Source: an uncultured Burkholderiaceae bacterium
Lineage (GTDB): Bacteria; Pseudomonadota; Gammaproteobacteria; Burkholderiales; Burkholderiaceae_F
Assembly (NCBI GenBank): GCA_937936215.1
Contig: CALGWX010000014.1
Span: 1-10,991 of the forward strand
DNA length: 10,991 bases
Reading direction: 5' to 3'
The position numbers and the translations under genes were made by a program. Positions 1-6,845 of the stretch are shown in pieces (the stretch's first letter is position 1; each line of letters opens with the position of its first letter). Under the pieces are notes generated by a model, which did not search any database, had not been told where the DNA came from, and saw only the letters and a list, made by a program, of their open reading frames with translations.

Positions 1-278
1 ACCCGCATGCGGTCCTTGGCGATCAGCGCCTTGTCGCGGCCGCGCGCGACCTCCAGCCGCAGCGTGTTCATGTTCACCGGGATCACGTCGTGGACGATCG
101 GCAGCACGAAGGCGCCGCCGCCGAGCACCACCTTCTGGCCGCCGAGCCCGGTGCGCACGAAGCTGCGTTCCTTGCTCGAGCGCAAGTACAGCCAATGCAG
201 CAGCCAGACCACGATCGCGACGACGATCGCCGCCGCGATCAATCCGAGGATGAAGGTTCCGAACTCCGCTCCGCTCAT
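1..278 (-). CDS. Flotillin / SPFH-family membrane protein (YqiK type), N-terminal part
   Basis: This is the first 92 codons of a flotillin-like protein; the rest lies beyond the left edge. After a short polar start there is one strong membrane segment (about residues 8-31, rich in I, A, V, L and W), then a basic stretch. Next comes the typical start of the bacterial YqiK-like flotillin head: VRTGLGGQKVVL (residues 41-52), a Gly-rich turn, VLPIVHDVIPVNMNTLRLEV (58-77) and ALIAKDRMR (84-92), which leads into the SPFH domain. Flotillins are membrane scaffolds that organise lipid and protein microdomains. The ATG at 278 is chosen because AGAAGG lies 8 nt upstream; an in-frame GTG three codons earlier is the alternative. 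It starts 44 nt after the TIM-barrel gene with no visible terminator, so cotranscription is possible. The family call is firm; a functional link to the transporter is only inferred. Confidence 0.85.
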   Translation of the reverse strand, partial: MSGAEFGTFILGLIAAAIVVAIVVWLLHWLYLRSSKERSFVRTGLGGQKVVLGGGAFVLPIVHDVIPVNMNTLRLEVARGRDKALIAKDRMR

Positions 279-286
279 TGCATTCA

Positions 287-292
287 CCTTCT
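287..292 (-). promoter_or_regulatory. Ribosome binding site of the flotillin gene
   Basis: On the minus strand this reads AGAAGG, 8 nt before the ATG at 278. It favours that ATG over the in-frame GTG at 287, which overlaps the site. Confidence 0.5.
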
Positions 293-322
293 TTCGGGTG
301 TTGAAACCTGCCTGCCGCCGGC

Positions 323-1156
323 CTAGCCGCGCCGCATGGCCACGAACTTGCGCGTCTGCTCGGTCAGCGCCACTTCGGTCGGCAGCCGCTCCATGCTGGA
401 GGCGCCATAGAAGCCGTGGCACTGCGGGCAGTGCTTGAGGATGTACTGGGCATCGGGCGGCATGGCGATCGGGCCGCCGTGGCAAAGGACGATCACCTCC
501 GGGTTCACCGCCAGCGCCGCCCGCGCCCAGGCGTTGATCTTCGCGACACAGCCCTCCAGCGATTCCGCCGTTTCGGCCCCGATCGTGCCGCCGGTGGTGA
601 GCCCGAGGTGGCAGACGACGACGTCGGCGCCGGCCTTGGCCATCGCCTGGGCGTCGGCCTCGCTGAAGACGTACGGCGTGGTCAGCAGGTCGAGCTCGCG
701 CGCCTTGCGGATCATCTCGACCTCGAGCCCGTAACCCATGCCGGTCTCTTCGAGCTGGGCGCGAAAGACGCCGTCGATCAGCCCCACGGTGGGAAAGTTC
801 TGCACCCCGGAGAAGCCGAGGTCGGCCAGCTGGCGCAGGAAGTGCTCGGTGAGCATGAACGGATCGGTGCCGTTGACGCCGGCGAGCACCGGCGTGCGCC
901 GGACGACCGGCAGCACCTCGCGCGCCATCTCGACGACGATCTCGTTGGCGTTGCCATAGGCCAGCAGGCCAGCGAGCGAGCCGCGACCGGCCATCCGATA
1001 GCGGCCGGAGTTGTAGATCACGATCAGGTCGATGCCGCCGGCCTCCTCGCACTTGGCCGACAGGCCGGTGCCGGCGCCACCGCCGACGATCGGCTCGCCG
1101 CGCGCGATCTTCTCGCGCAGGCGCCTGAGGATCGTGCTTCGGGCGATTCTGGGCAT
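323..1156 (-). CDS. TIM-barrel 'phosphoenolpyruvate hydrolase-like' protein (Tm-1 C-terminal domain homologue)
   Basis: This 277-aa protein matches the PEP_hydrolase-like TIM-barrel family (PF09370), related to the IGPS and PEP mutase/aldolase folds. Visible hallmarks: GGGAGTGLSAK (25-35), a DLIVIYNSGRYR strand (43-54) followed by a Gly-rich GRGSLAGLLAYGNAN loop (57-71), GVNGTDPF (93-100), GVQNFPTVGLIDG (117-129), CHLGLTTGGTIGA (182-194), LCHGGPI (224-230) and GFYGASSMERLPTE (248-261). There is no signal peptide or membrane segment, so it is probably cytosolic. Length fits a complete single-domain member. In plant and fungal Tm-1 proteins this barrel is the C-terminal half, behind a UPF0261 domain. 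Here the UPF0261 domain is the C-terminal half of the preceding gene, which ends 13 nt upstream. The Shine-Dalgarno is weak (GAGAA, rather far from the ATG), so coupling to the upstream gene is likely. The family is clear; the reaction is not established and 'PEP hydrolase' should not be taken literally. Confidence 0.9.
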   Translation of the reverse strand: MPRIARSTILRRLREKIARGEPIVGGGAGTGLSAKCEEAGGIDLIVIYNSGRYRMAGRGSLAGLLAYGNANEIVVEMAREVLPVVRRTPVLAGVNGTDPFMLTEHFLRQLADLGFSGVQNFPTVGLIDGVFRAQLEETGMGYGLEVEMIRKARELDLLTTPYVFSEADAQAMAKAGADVVVCHLGLTTGGTIGAETAESLEGCVAKINAWARAALAVNPEVIVLCHGGPIAMPPDAQYILKHCPQCHGFYGASSMERLPTEVALTEQTRKFVAMRRG

Positions 1157-1169
1157 GGTGGGAACGTTC

Positions 1170-3422
1170 TCAGCTCGCGCGGCGCGCCGCCGCCGGTTGG
1201 ACGACTTCGCGGAACAGCTTCGCCAGCAGCTCGGCGAAGGCGGGGTCGTTGATATGCAGCGGCGAGCGGATCAGCCTGCGGTCGGCGCCGCTGCGGAAGT
1301 TCGACTCGATGGCGGCGAACAGGGCCTTGTCCGCCGCCGGGTCCCAGAACGGCTTGCCTGGCGCATCGAGGGCCGACACACCGCCCTCGGGCAGGACGAA
1401 GCGCACCGGCGCCGTCATCGCATTGAGCTTGCGGGCGATGAACTCCCCGATCGCGGTGCATTCCGCTGGCGTGGTCCGCATGAGCGTCACGTTCGGGTTG
1501 TGCCGGTACAAGTTGCGGTCCTTGAACTTCGCCGGCACCGTGTCCCAGGCCCAGAAGTTGACCATGTCGAGGGCGCCGCAGGAGCCGACGTAGGGCACGC
1601 GGGCGCGGGCGATCGCGTCCATCCGCTGCGGCCCGGCCGAAAGCACGCCGCCGACGATCTCGTCGCAGACTTCGGTCGTGGTGATGTCGAGCACGCCGGC
1701 CAGCAAATTCGACTCGGCGAGCTTCTCCATCGACTGGCCGCCGGTGCCGGTGGCGTGGAACACCAGGCAGTCGAACTCTGCTTCCAGCAGCCTGGCAGTG
1801 GCCTGCACGCAGGGCGTGGTGACGCCGAACATCGTCAGCCCGATCGCCGGCTTGGCCTGCGACTGCTCGCGGCGGGCGTGGCTGATCATGCCGGCCAGCG
1901 CATGCGCCGCGTTGGCCAGCACCTTCTCGCTGATCCGGTTGATGCCGGACACGTCGGTGACCGAGTACATCATGCAGATGTCGGCCGGGCCCACGTAGGG
2001 GCGCACGTCGCCCGAGGCCACCGAGGAGACCATCACCTTCGGCACGCCGACCGGCAGCGCCCGCATCGCCGGTGTGGCGAGCGCGGTGCCGCCGGAGCCG
2101 CCGGCGGAGATGACACCGCCGACGTCGCGCCGCGACAGCAGGAAGCGCTCGAAGGCTACCGCCATCGCCGCCACGGCGCTGCCGCGGTCGCCGCTGAACA
2201 CCGCCCGCTCGCCCTGCGGGTGATGGCGGGCGACGTCGCGCGGGTGCACGCTGGCGATCGAGGTCGCCCCCGAGGTGGAAAGGTCGACGGTCACCGTGCG
2301 GATGCCGAGCCGGTCCAGGCACTGTTTCAGGAACAGCAGTTCGCGGCCCTTGGTGTCGAAAGTGCCGACGACGTAGGCGGCCCGCTCGCTGCTCGCCGCC
2401 ACCGGCAGCTCGAACACGCGCCCGCTCTCGCTCGGCGCCGGCCCGCCCGCCGCTGCCGCGGCGCTCCTCGCCGCACCGGCCGTGGGCGCCGACCGCGGCA
2501 GGTCGCGCGGCCGCGCTGCCGGATCGGCCGCGTTCCAGCGGGTGAAGCCGCGCACCTCGCGCGGCGCGGTGTCGTCCACGCGCGGCAGGCCGTCGCCGAA
2601 AGCGCGCCGGACCGTCAGCACCTGCACCGGCGCCGGCTCGGGCGGCGGCGCCTGCGCTTCGTCCTCTTCCTCTTCGGCGCCGGCGCGCACGCCGAGCAGC
2701 CGCTCCTGCAGCTCGCGGTCGGCCGCCAGCTCGGCGGCGCTCAACTCCCGGGCGATGCGGCCGTTGACCATCACCGCCACCCGGTCGGCGACATCGATCG
2801 CCACGCCGAGGTTTTGTTCCACCAACAGCACGGCGATCTCGCCCTCGGCGGCGAGCTGCTTCAGCGCCTCGACCACCTGCTCGACGATGACCGGCGCCAG
2901 GCCCTCGGTCGGCTCGTCCATCACCAGCAGGCGGGGATCGAGCAGCAGTGCGCGGCCAATGGCCAGCATCTGCTGCTCGCCGCCGGACAGCTGCGCGCCG
3001 CCGTTGCCCTTGCGCTCGGCCAGGCGGGGGAACATTCGGTAGACGCGCTCGACCGTCCAGCGGCCGCTCGTGCCGCGCGCCACCAGACGCAGGTGCTCGT
3101 CGACGGTCAGCGATGCCCACGTGCGGCGGCCCTGCGGCACGTAGCCGATGCCGCGGCGCGTGATCTCGTTGGGCGGCAGGCCGAGGATCTCGCTGCCCTC
3201 CAGGCGGACGCTGCCGGTGGCGCGCACCATGCCGGTGATCGCGTTGCACAGCGTCGTCTTGCCCATGCCGTTGCGGCCGACGATGGCGGTGACGCCGTGC
3301 TCGATCTTCAGGTCGACGCCCTGCAGCGCGTGGGCGCGGCCGTAATAGACGTCCAGGCCGCTGACCTCCAGCACCGGCCCCGCCTTGGCGGCGCCGCTCG
3401 ACCGCCGCGAGAACAGCGCCAT
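1170..3422 (-). CDS. livF: Fusion protein: LivF-type ABC ATPase + Tm-1-like (UPF0261) ATP-binding domain
   Basis: This single 750-aa frame carries two complete domains. Residues about 17-245 are a LivF-type ATPase: Walker A G49-T57 (GRNGMGKTT), PQG at 96-98, signature LSGGEQQ (145-151), Walker B LLVMDEP (165-171), and LLVEQN (199-204) with the Gln usual in LivF where other ATPases have the switch His. Residues about 246-345 are a linker: an acidic EEEEDE patch, a Pro-rich run, an RGFTRWNA island (291-298) and an Ala/Gly/Pro stretch. Residues about 348-740 are a complete UPF0261/Tm-1 N-terminal domain: VVGTFDTKG (351-359), ISAGGSGGTALATP (438-451), FGVTTPC (532-538), FHATGTGGQSMEKL (555-568), GSCGALDMVNFW (613-624), LPEGGVSALD (677-686). 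Normal LivF is about 235-250 aa, so the fusion roughly triples it. The start overlaps the livG stop as TGATG, giving translational coupling. The ATPase energises import; the role of the Tm-1 half is unknown, although family members bind ATP. Confidence 0.92.
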   Translation of the reverse strand: MALFSRRSSGAAKAGPVLEVSGLDVYYGRAHALQGVDLKIEHGVTAIVGRNGMGKTTLCNAITGMVRATGSVRLEGSEILGLPPNEITRRGIGYVPQGRRTWASLTVDEHLRLVARGTSGRWTVERVYRMFPRLAERKGNGGAQLSGGEQQMLAIGRALLLDPRLLVMDEPTEGLAPVIVEQVVEALKQLAAEGEIAVLLVEQNLGVAIDVADRVAVMVNGRIARELSAAELAADRELQERLLGVRAGAEEEEDEAQAPPPEPAPVQVLTVRRAFGDGLPRVDDTAPREVRGFTRWNAADPAARPRDLPRSAPTAGAARSAAAAAGGPAPSESGRVFELPVAASSERAAYVVGTFDTKGRELLFLKQCLDRLGIRTVTVDLSTSGATSIASVHPRDVARHHPQGERAVFSGDRGSAVAAMAVAFERFLLSRRDVGGVISAGGSGGTALATPAMRALPVGVPKVMVSSVASGDVRPYVGPADICMMYSVTDVSGINRISEKVLANAAHALAGMISHARREQSQAKPAIGLTMFGVTTPCVQATARLLEAEFDCLVFHATGTGGQSMEKLAESNLLAGVLDITTTEVCDEIVGGVLSAGPQRMDAIARARVPYVGSCGALDMVNFWAWDTVPAKFKDRNLYRHNPNVTLMRTTPAECTAIGEFIARKLNAMTAPVRFVLPEGGVSALDAPGKPFWDPAADKALFAAIESNFRSGADRRLIRSPLHINDPAFAELLAKLFREVVQPAAARRAS

Positions 3423-4204
3423 CAGTGCCTCCCCCCCATGTAGATGGCCTGCACCTCGGCGTCGTTCTCGATCTCCTGCGGCGTACCATGCTTTAGCACG
3501 CGGCCGTTGTGCATCACGGTGACGCGGTCGACGACGCGCAGCGCGATGTCGAGGTCGTGCTCGATCAGAATGAAGCCGATGTGACGCGGCAGCGCGTCGA
3601 GCAGCGCCACCAGGTCGCGCCGCTCCGCCGGCGACAGCCCGGCGGCCGGCTCGTCGAACAGGATGAGCCGCGGCGCGCCCGCCAGCGCCATGCCGATTTC
3701 GAGCTGCCGCTGCTGGCCGTGCGACAACGCACTGACCAGTTCGTCCCCGACCGCGGTCAGATGGACGCGCTCGAGAAGATCCTCGGCCGCCGCCACCGTC
3801 GTGCTGCCGCGCCGCGGCCGCAGCATCGCGTAGCGGCCGCGTGCCACGCCGCGCACGGCGAGGTAGAGGTTGTCGCGCACGGTCAGGTCGCGGAACAGCA
3901 GCGACGACTGGTAGGTCCGGCGCAGGCCGGCGCGGATGCGGTGGTGCGCCGGCATCGTCGTGATGTCGTCGCCGAAGAAGCGCACCCGCCCGGCGGTGGC
4001 CGGAAAGTCGCCGGTGATGACGTTGAACAGCGTCGTCTTGCCGGCGCCGTTGGCGCCGATCACCGCCCGCCGCTCGCCGGCCGCCACCGAGAAGGTGACG
4101 TCCGACAGCGCCGCCAGCGCGCCAAAGCTGCGCGAAACGCCCGTCAGTTCGAGGGCGTCGCCGCTGGCCAGCGCGCGCGTGCCGAGGCGGTCGACCGATG
4201 CCAT
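3422..4204 (-). CDS. livG: LivG-type ABC transporter ATP-binding protein
   Basis: This 260-aa protein is a complete HAAT-family ATPase, partner of the LivF domain in the next gene. It has Walker A GANGAGKTT (50-58), Q-loop Gln99, a variant signature LSHGQQR (160-166) as is common in LivG, Walker B LILFDEP (180-186), D-loop AGLSP and switch His216 (IEHD). The C-terminus has the typical LivG ending (HGTPQEIENDAEVQAIYMG). The two ATPases would form the heterodimer that drives LivHM on the cytoplasmic face. About 18 residues precede the first core strand, so the N-terminus is slightly long. It begins 21 nt after the binding-protein gene and lacks a clear Shine-Dalgarno (upstream is GGGCCGGCGCC). 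Its stop overlaps the start of the livF fusion. The transported substrate cannot be told from this subunit. Confidence 0.95.
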   Translation of the reverse strand: MASVDRLGTRALASGDALELTGVSRSFGALAALSDVTFSVAAGERRAVIGANGAGKTTLFNVITGDFPATAGRVRFFGDDITTMPAHHRIRAGLRRTYQSSLLFRDLTVRDNLYLAVRGVARGRYAMLRPRRGSTTVAAAEDLLERVHLTAVGDELVSALSHGQQRQLEIGMALAGAPRLILFDEPAAGLSPAERRDLVALLDALPRHIGFILIEHDLDIALRVVDRVTVMHNGRVLKHGTPQEIENDAEVQAIYMGGRH

Positions 4205-4225
4205 TGGCGCCGGCCCGATGCCCGC

Positions 4226-5470
4226 TTACGGGCAGTTCGGCTCGTCGCGCGAGCCGATCTTGAACTCCGAGGGCTTCAGGCCGAGCGTCTGGTCGACGTT
4301 CGGGATCGCCCGCACGACGCGGTTCGACAGGTTGCCCTGCGCGTCCTTGACCACCTCGGTGATGAAGGTGGTGCCGATGGCCTGCCGGTTCGCGTCGAGC
4401 TTGATGTCGCCCACCGGTGTCTTCAGCGTCATCGTCGACAGCGTCTCGCGGAACTTCTTCTGCCCGTCGGACAGGTCGCCCTTGACCGCCTCCAGCGCGT
4501 CGAGCGCCGCCTTCATGTTGATGTAGTAGTTCAGCGCGAACAGGCCTGGGCTGGGGTAGCCGTCAGGGAAGTTCTTGCGGTAGCTGGCGACGAAGGCCTT
4601 GAACTCCGGCGTGTCGATCGAGTCGGCGATCGGCCCGGCGGCCAGCGTGCCCACCAGCGAGTCGCGCCGCTTGCCGCGGTAGTTCAGCACGTCCTGGCTG
4701 ACGGTGATCGAGCCGCCGATCATCGGCTTGTCGCCGCCCGCGGCCTCGTACTGGTTGAGGAAGTTCACCGCGTCGGCGCCGCCAAGGATCACCACCAGGG
4801 CGTCGATGTCCTTCGGGATGCGCGCGATCACCGACGAGTAGTCCTTGCCGCCGAGCGGCACCCACGCCTTGACCGGCACCCGGCCGCCGAGGCGGCAGAA
4901 CTCGGTCATGAAGCCCTGCACCTGCGAGTACGGGAAGGCGTAGTCCTCGGCGATCACCATCACCCGCTTGAAGCCGCGCTTCAGCGCCTCGCTGCCCAGG
5001 CCGACCATCCACTGCGCGCCGTCGGTGTTGAAGCGGAAGAAATTCGGGCTCGGGTTGACCAGGGTGGTGGCCTGCGCGCCCGACGAGCCGTTGATGAAGG
5101 TCACCTGCGGCTGCGTCTTGCTGTAGTCCTTGACGGCGATGCCCTCGGAGCCCGACAGCGGGCCGACCATGATGTCGACCTTGTCCTGCTCGACCAGCTT
5201 GCGGGTGGCGTTGACCGCGACGTCGGGCTTGGCGTCCGACGACGCCTTGATCAGCTCGATCTTGCGGCCAGCCACCACGCCGCCGCGTTCCCGCACCGCC
5301 AGCTCGGCGCCGCGCATGCCGTCGGCGCCGCCGGCGGCAAACGGCCCTTCGAGCGTGGCCAGCACGCCGATCTTGACCGGCGGCTGCTGCGCCCACGCGG
5401 CACCGGCGAACGCGGCCGCGACGGCCGCGCCCGCCATCGTGCGGATGAATGCTCGCTTCAACATTTTCAT
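4226..5470 (-). CDS. livK: Periplasmic substrate-binding protein of a branched-chain-amino-acid-type ABC importer
   Basis: This is a 414-aa type I periplasmic binding protein (Peripl_BP_6, LivK-like). The signal peptide has a basic start (MKMLKRAFIR), an Ala-rich hydrophobic core and AWA as a likely cleavage site after residue 27. The mature protein opens with PVKIGVLATLEGPFAAGG and continues with family landmarks: IELIKASSDAKPD, the DIMVGPLSG strand-turn, TFINGSSGAQ, VMVIAEDYAFPYSQVQGF and the GKDYSSVIARI repeat region. It captures the ligand in the periplasm and delivers it to LivHM. The ATG at 5470 is preceded by a strong AAGGAGA at 5-nt spacing. ATGA is shared with the livM stop, so the gene combines coupling with a strong ribosome site of its own, fitting the need for excess binding protein. 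HAAT proteins bind amino acids, amides, urea, aromatic acids and others, so the livK name marks the family, not the ligand. Confidence 0.93.
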   Translation of the reverse strand: MKMLKRAFIRTMAGAAVAAAFAGAAWAQQPPVKIGVLATLEGPFAAGGADGMRGAELAVRERGGVVAGRKIELIKASSDAKPDVAVNATRKLVEQDKVDIMVGPLSGSEGIAVKDYSKTQPQVTFINGSSGAQATTLVNPSPNFFRFNTDGAQWMVGLGSEALKRGFKRVMVIAEDYAFPYSQVQGFMTEFCRLGGRVPVKAWVPLGGKDYSSVIARIPKDIDALVVILGGADAVNFLNQYEAAGGDKPMIGGSITVSQDVLNYRGKRRDSLVGTLAAGPIADSIDTPEFKAFVASYRKNFPDGYPSPGLFALNYYINMKAALDALEAVKGDLSDGQKKFRETLSTMTLKTPVGDIKLDANRQAIGTTFITEVVKDAQGNLSNRVVRAIPNVDQTLGLKPSEFKIGSRDEPNCP

Positions 5471-6639
5471 TGCGGTCTCCTTGGCTGTTGACGCATCGAG
5501 TCGCGGCCGGCTGGCCGCAGGGGGGAAGTCACGGCGCGGCCTGCCGACAGCCGCGCCCGCAGGCTCGCCCACAGACCGAGCAGTCCGTCGGGCGAAAACA
5601 GCACGATGGCAAGAAAGACGCCGCCGATGACGAGGTTGAAACGCTCGCGATCGATCAGGTCGATGGCGAAGGTCTGCAGCAGGACGAAGACGATGGCGCC
5701 GATGAAGGGGCCGATCGGGTGCCGCATGCCGCCCAGCACGGCGATGACGAGGATGTTGATCAGCCAGGAGGTGCCGACCGAGTTGGGCGTGATCAGCCCG
5801 TTGTACCAAACGAGCAGGATGCCGCCGACGCTGGCGATCAGCCCCGCCACCGCATAGGCCGCCACGCGGTGCGCGGTGACGTTGAAGCCGAGCGCGCTCA
5901 TCCGCCGCGGGTTGTCGCGGATGCCCTGCAGCGCGATGCCGAACGGGGTGCGGACCAGGTACTTGATGAAGAAGTAGCCCGCCAGCGACCAGAACAGCAC
6001 GAGGAAGTAGAACGGCAGCGGGTCGCGCCAGTTGATGCCGGCGAGCTGCGGCGGGTAGACCTTCTGCAGCCCCTGGAAGCCGTTGAAGACCGAGTAGTTC
6101 TGCAGCGCGAGGTAGTAGAAGGCCACGCCGATGGCCAGCGTGATCATGATCGTGTAGATGCCCTCGGTGCGCACCGACAGCCAGCCGATGAAAGTCGCCG
6201 CCAGCGTGCCGAACAGCAGCGCCAGCGGCACCGCTGCCCACCACGGCCAGTCGACGTTGATCTCCGGCGTGCCGTTGACGCCGATGATCGCCACCGTGTA
6301 GCCGGCGATGCCGGCGATCGTCATCTGCGCCAGCGAGATCATCCCGCCGTAGCCGCCGAGGAAAGTCAGCGACAGCGCGATCAGGCCAAGCGCGAGCGAC
6401 TGGGCGCCGATCTGGAAGGTAAAGAACGGCGTGGCGAAGAATGGGTAGGCGAGCACGAACGCCAGCACGACGACGTGCCGCAGCCGCACCGCCGCCACCG
6501 CCTGCTGCCAGCGTGACGGCCCTTGCGCTGCTGTCGGTGCCGAGGTGCCACCCGCGGCCAGCGGCGGGCGCGGCCGCGCGTCGCCGCGCGCGGCCACCGC
6601 GCCGCTGTTCATGGCCTTGCGCCAGTAGGCCGCGCTCAT
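5467..6639 (-). CDS. livM: LivM-type permease of HAAT ABC importer
   Basis: From the ATG at 6639 this is a 390-aa polytopic inner-membrane permease. It has the LivM core: a first membrane segment around residues 55-72, GLIALSLTFLGGYGGMISLAQ (84-105) with the conserved Gly/Ser-Leu turn, further helices near 137-155, 161-178, 207-226 and 260-278, and the ATPase-contacting loop (about 230-253: TPFGIALQGIRDNPRRMSALG). INILVIAVLGGMRHPIGP (294-311) and a final helix ending near FSPDG follow. A ~50-residue polar, Ala/Pro/Gly-rich stretch precedes the first helix and a basic ~30-residue tail follows the last, both longer than usual. The ATG at 6612 (MNSGAV) is an alternative start; longer starts (ATG 6726, TTG 6744) add unconvincing sequence. 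The start at 6639 shares ATGA with the stop of a possible short frame upstream. The stop overlaps the binding-protein start. Confidence 0.92.
   Translation of the reverse strand: MSAAYWRKAMNSGAVAARGDARPRPPLAAGGTSAPTAAQGPSRWQQAVAAVRLRHVVVLAFVLAYPFFATPFFTFQIGAQSLALGLIALSLTFLGGYGGMISLAQMTIAGIAGYTVAIIGVNGTPEINVDWPWWAAVPLALLFGTLAATFIGWLSVRTEGIYTIMITLAIGVAFYYLALQNYSVFNGFQGLQKVYPPQLAGINWRDPLPFYFLVLFWSLAGYFFIKYLVRTPFGIALQGIRDNPRRMSALGFNVTAHRVAAYAVAGLIASVGGILLVWYNGLITPNSVGTSWLINILVIAVLGGMRHPIGPFIGAIVFVLLQTFAIDLIDRERFNLVIGGVFLAIVLFSPDGLLGLWASLRARLSAGRAVTSPLRPAGRDSMRQQPRRPQ
5476..5482 (-). promoter_or_regulatory. Strong ribosome binding site of the binding-protein gene
   Basis: On the minus strand this reads AAGGAGA, 5 nt before the ATG at 5470. 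It lies inside the 3' end of livM. It fixes the start so that the signal peptide begins at MKMLKR, and is among the best Shine-Dalgarno matches in the window. Confidence 0.8.
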
Positions 6640-6845
6640 GGCCGCCCCCGTCGGATGAACGCGGCACGGCGCGAGGCAGCCGAATGCGGCGCGATCAGGA
6701 TGCGGGCTTCCGGCCCACCGCGCCATGCGCGCGGGCCGGCGCAACCGCCGGCGCTTGCGCTCGCGCGACCCATGGTGCCGGCAGGCGCAGCGGGCCGGCG
6801 CGGCGAGGCAACAGGCATCCGAGCCAGGCGACGGATGGCCGCCAT
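6636..6845 (-). CDS. Possible 69-aa coupling ORF between livH and livM (doubtful)
   Basis: A 70-codon frame starts at an ATG overlapping the livH stop (TGATG at 6843-6847) and ends in a TGA overlapping the best livM start (ATGA at 6636-6639). It therefore bridges both genes exactly. The product would be basic and rich in Arg, Ala, Gly and Pro, with no recognisable domain, membrane segment or signal peptide; a mid-frame stretch reads PEARILIAPHSAASRR. Such composition is typical of chance frames in GC-rich DNA, so it may not make a functional peptide. The same start/stop arrangement at both ends is the argument for translation, which would carry ribosomes from livH to livM, whose own Shine-Dalgarno is poor. 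The alternative is that livM starts further upstream or that this is simply an untranslated spacer. Confidence 0.25.
   Translation of the reverse strand: MAAIRRLARMPVASPRRPAAPAGTMGRASASAGGCAGPRAWRGGPEARILIAPHSAASRRAAFIRRGRP
6735..6752. repeat. GC-rich hairpin in the livH-livM spacer
   Basis: This is a perfect 7-bp stem (GCCGGCG / CGCCGGC) around a 4-nt loop (CAAC on plus, GTTG on minus). It has no following T-run on either strand, so it is not a standard terminator. It could slow RNases or attenuate ribosome or polymerase passage between livH and livM; short GC-rich hairpins also arise by chance at this base composition. Confidence 0.35.

Noticed and set aside
279..322. Terminator between the TIM-barrel and flotillin genes
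   Set aside because: Only a 4-bp TTTC/GAAA pairing is visible, too weak to call.
1170..3422. LivF::Tm-1 fusion as an assembly or frameshift artefact
   Set aside because: The frame is continuous through a ~100-residue linker with the same third-position G/C bias as both domains, and both domain ends are complete. A simple loss of one stop would not leave such a long linker. Re-sequencing could still overturn this.
1032..3443. 803-aa open frame on the plus strand
   Set aside because: It lies antisense to the LivF::Tm-1 fusion and the start of the TIM-barrel gene. Its product is low-complexity Arg/His/Ala/Gly/Asp sequence without domains, a usual shadow frame in GC-rich DNA.
1024..3489. 821-aa open frame on the minus strand, shifted from the fusion gene
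   Set aside because: It is a frame shadow of the fusion gene, with Arg/Gly/Ala-rich sequence and no motifs, while the other minus frame has two complete domains.
3509..5491. 660-aa open frame on the plus strand
   Set aside because: It is antisense to livG and the binding-protein gene, which have full motifs and a signal peptide. The product is biased (R, V, D, H, A) and has no recognisable fold.
5471..6667. In-frame upstream extension of the binding-protein gene to 813 aa
   Set aside because: The extension overlaps livM out of frame and encodes biased sequence. The signal peptide and strong ribosome site place the start at 5470.
6640..6744. Longer livM start at TTG 6744 or ATG 6726
   Set aside because: The added residues are not LivM-like and no good ribosome site precedes them. 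ATG 6639 has the coupled ATGA junction.
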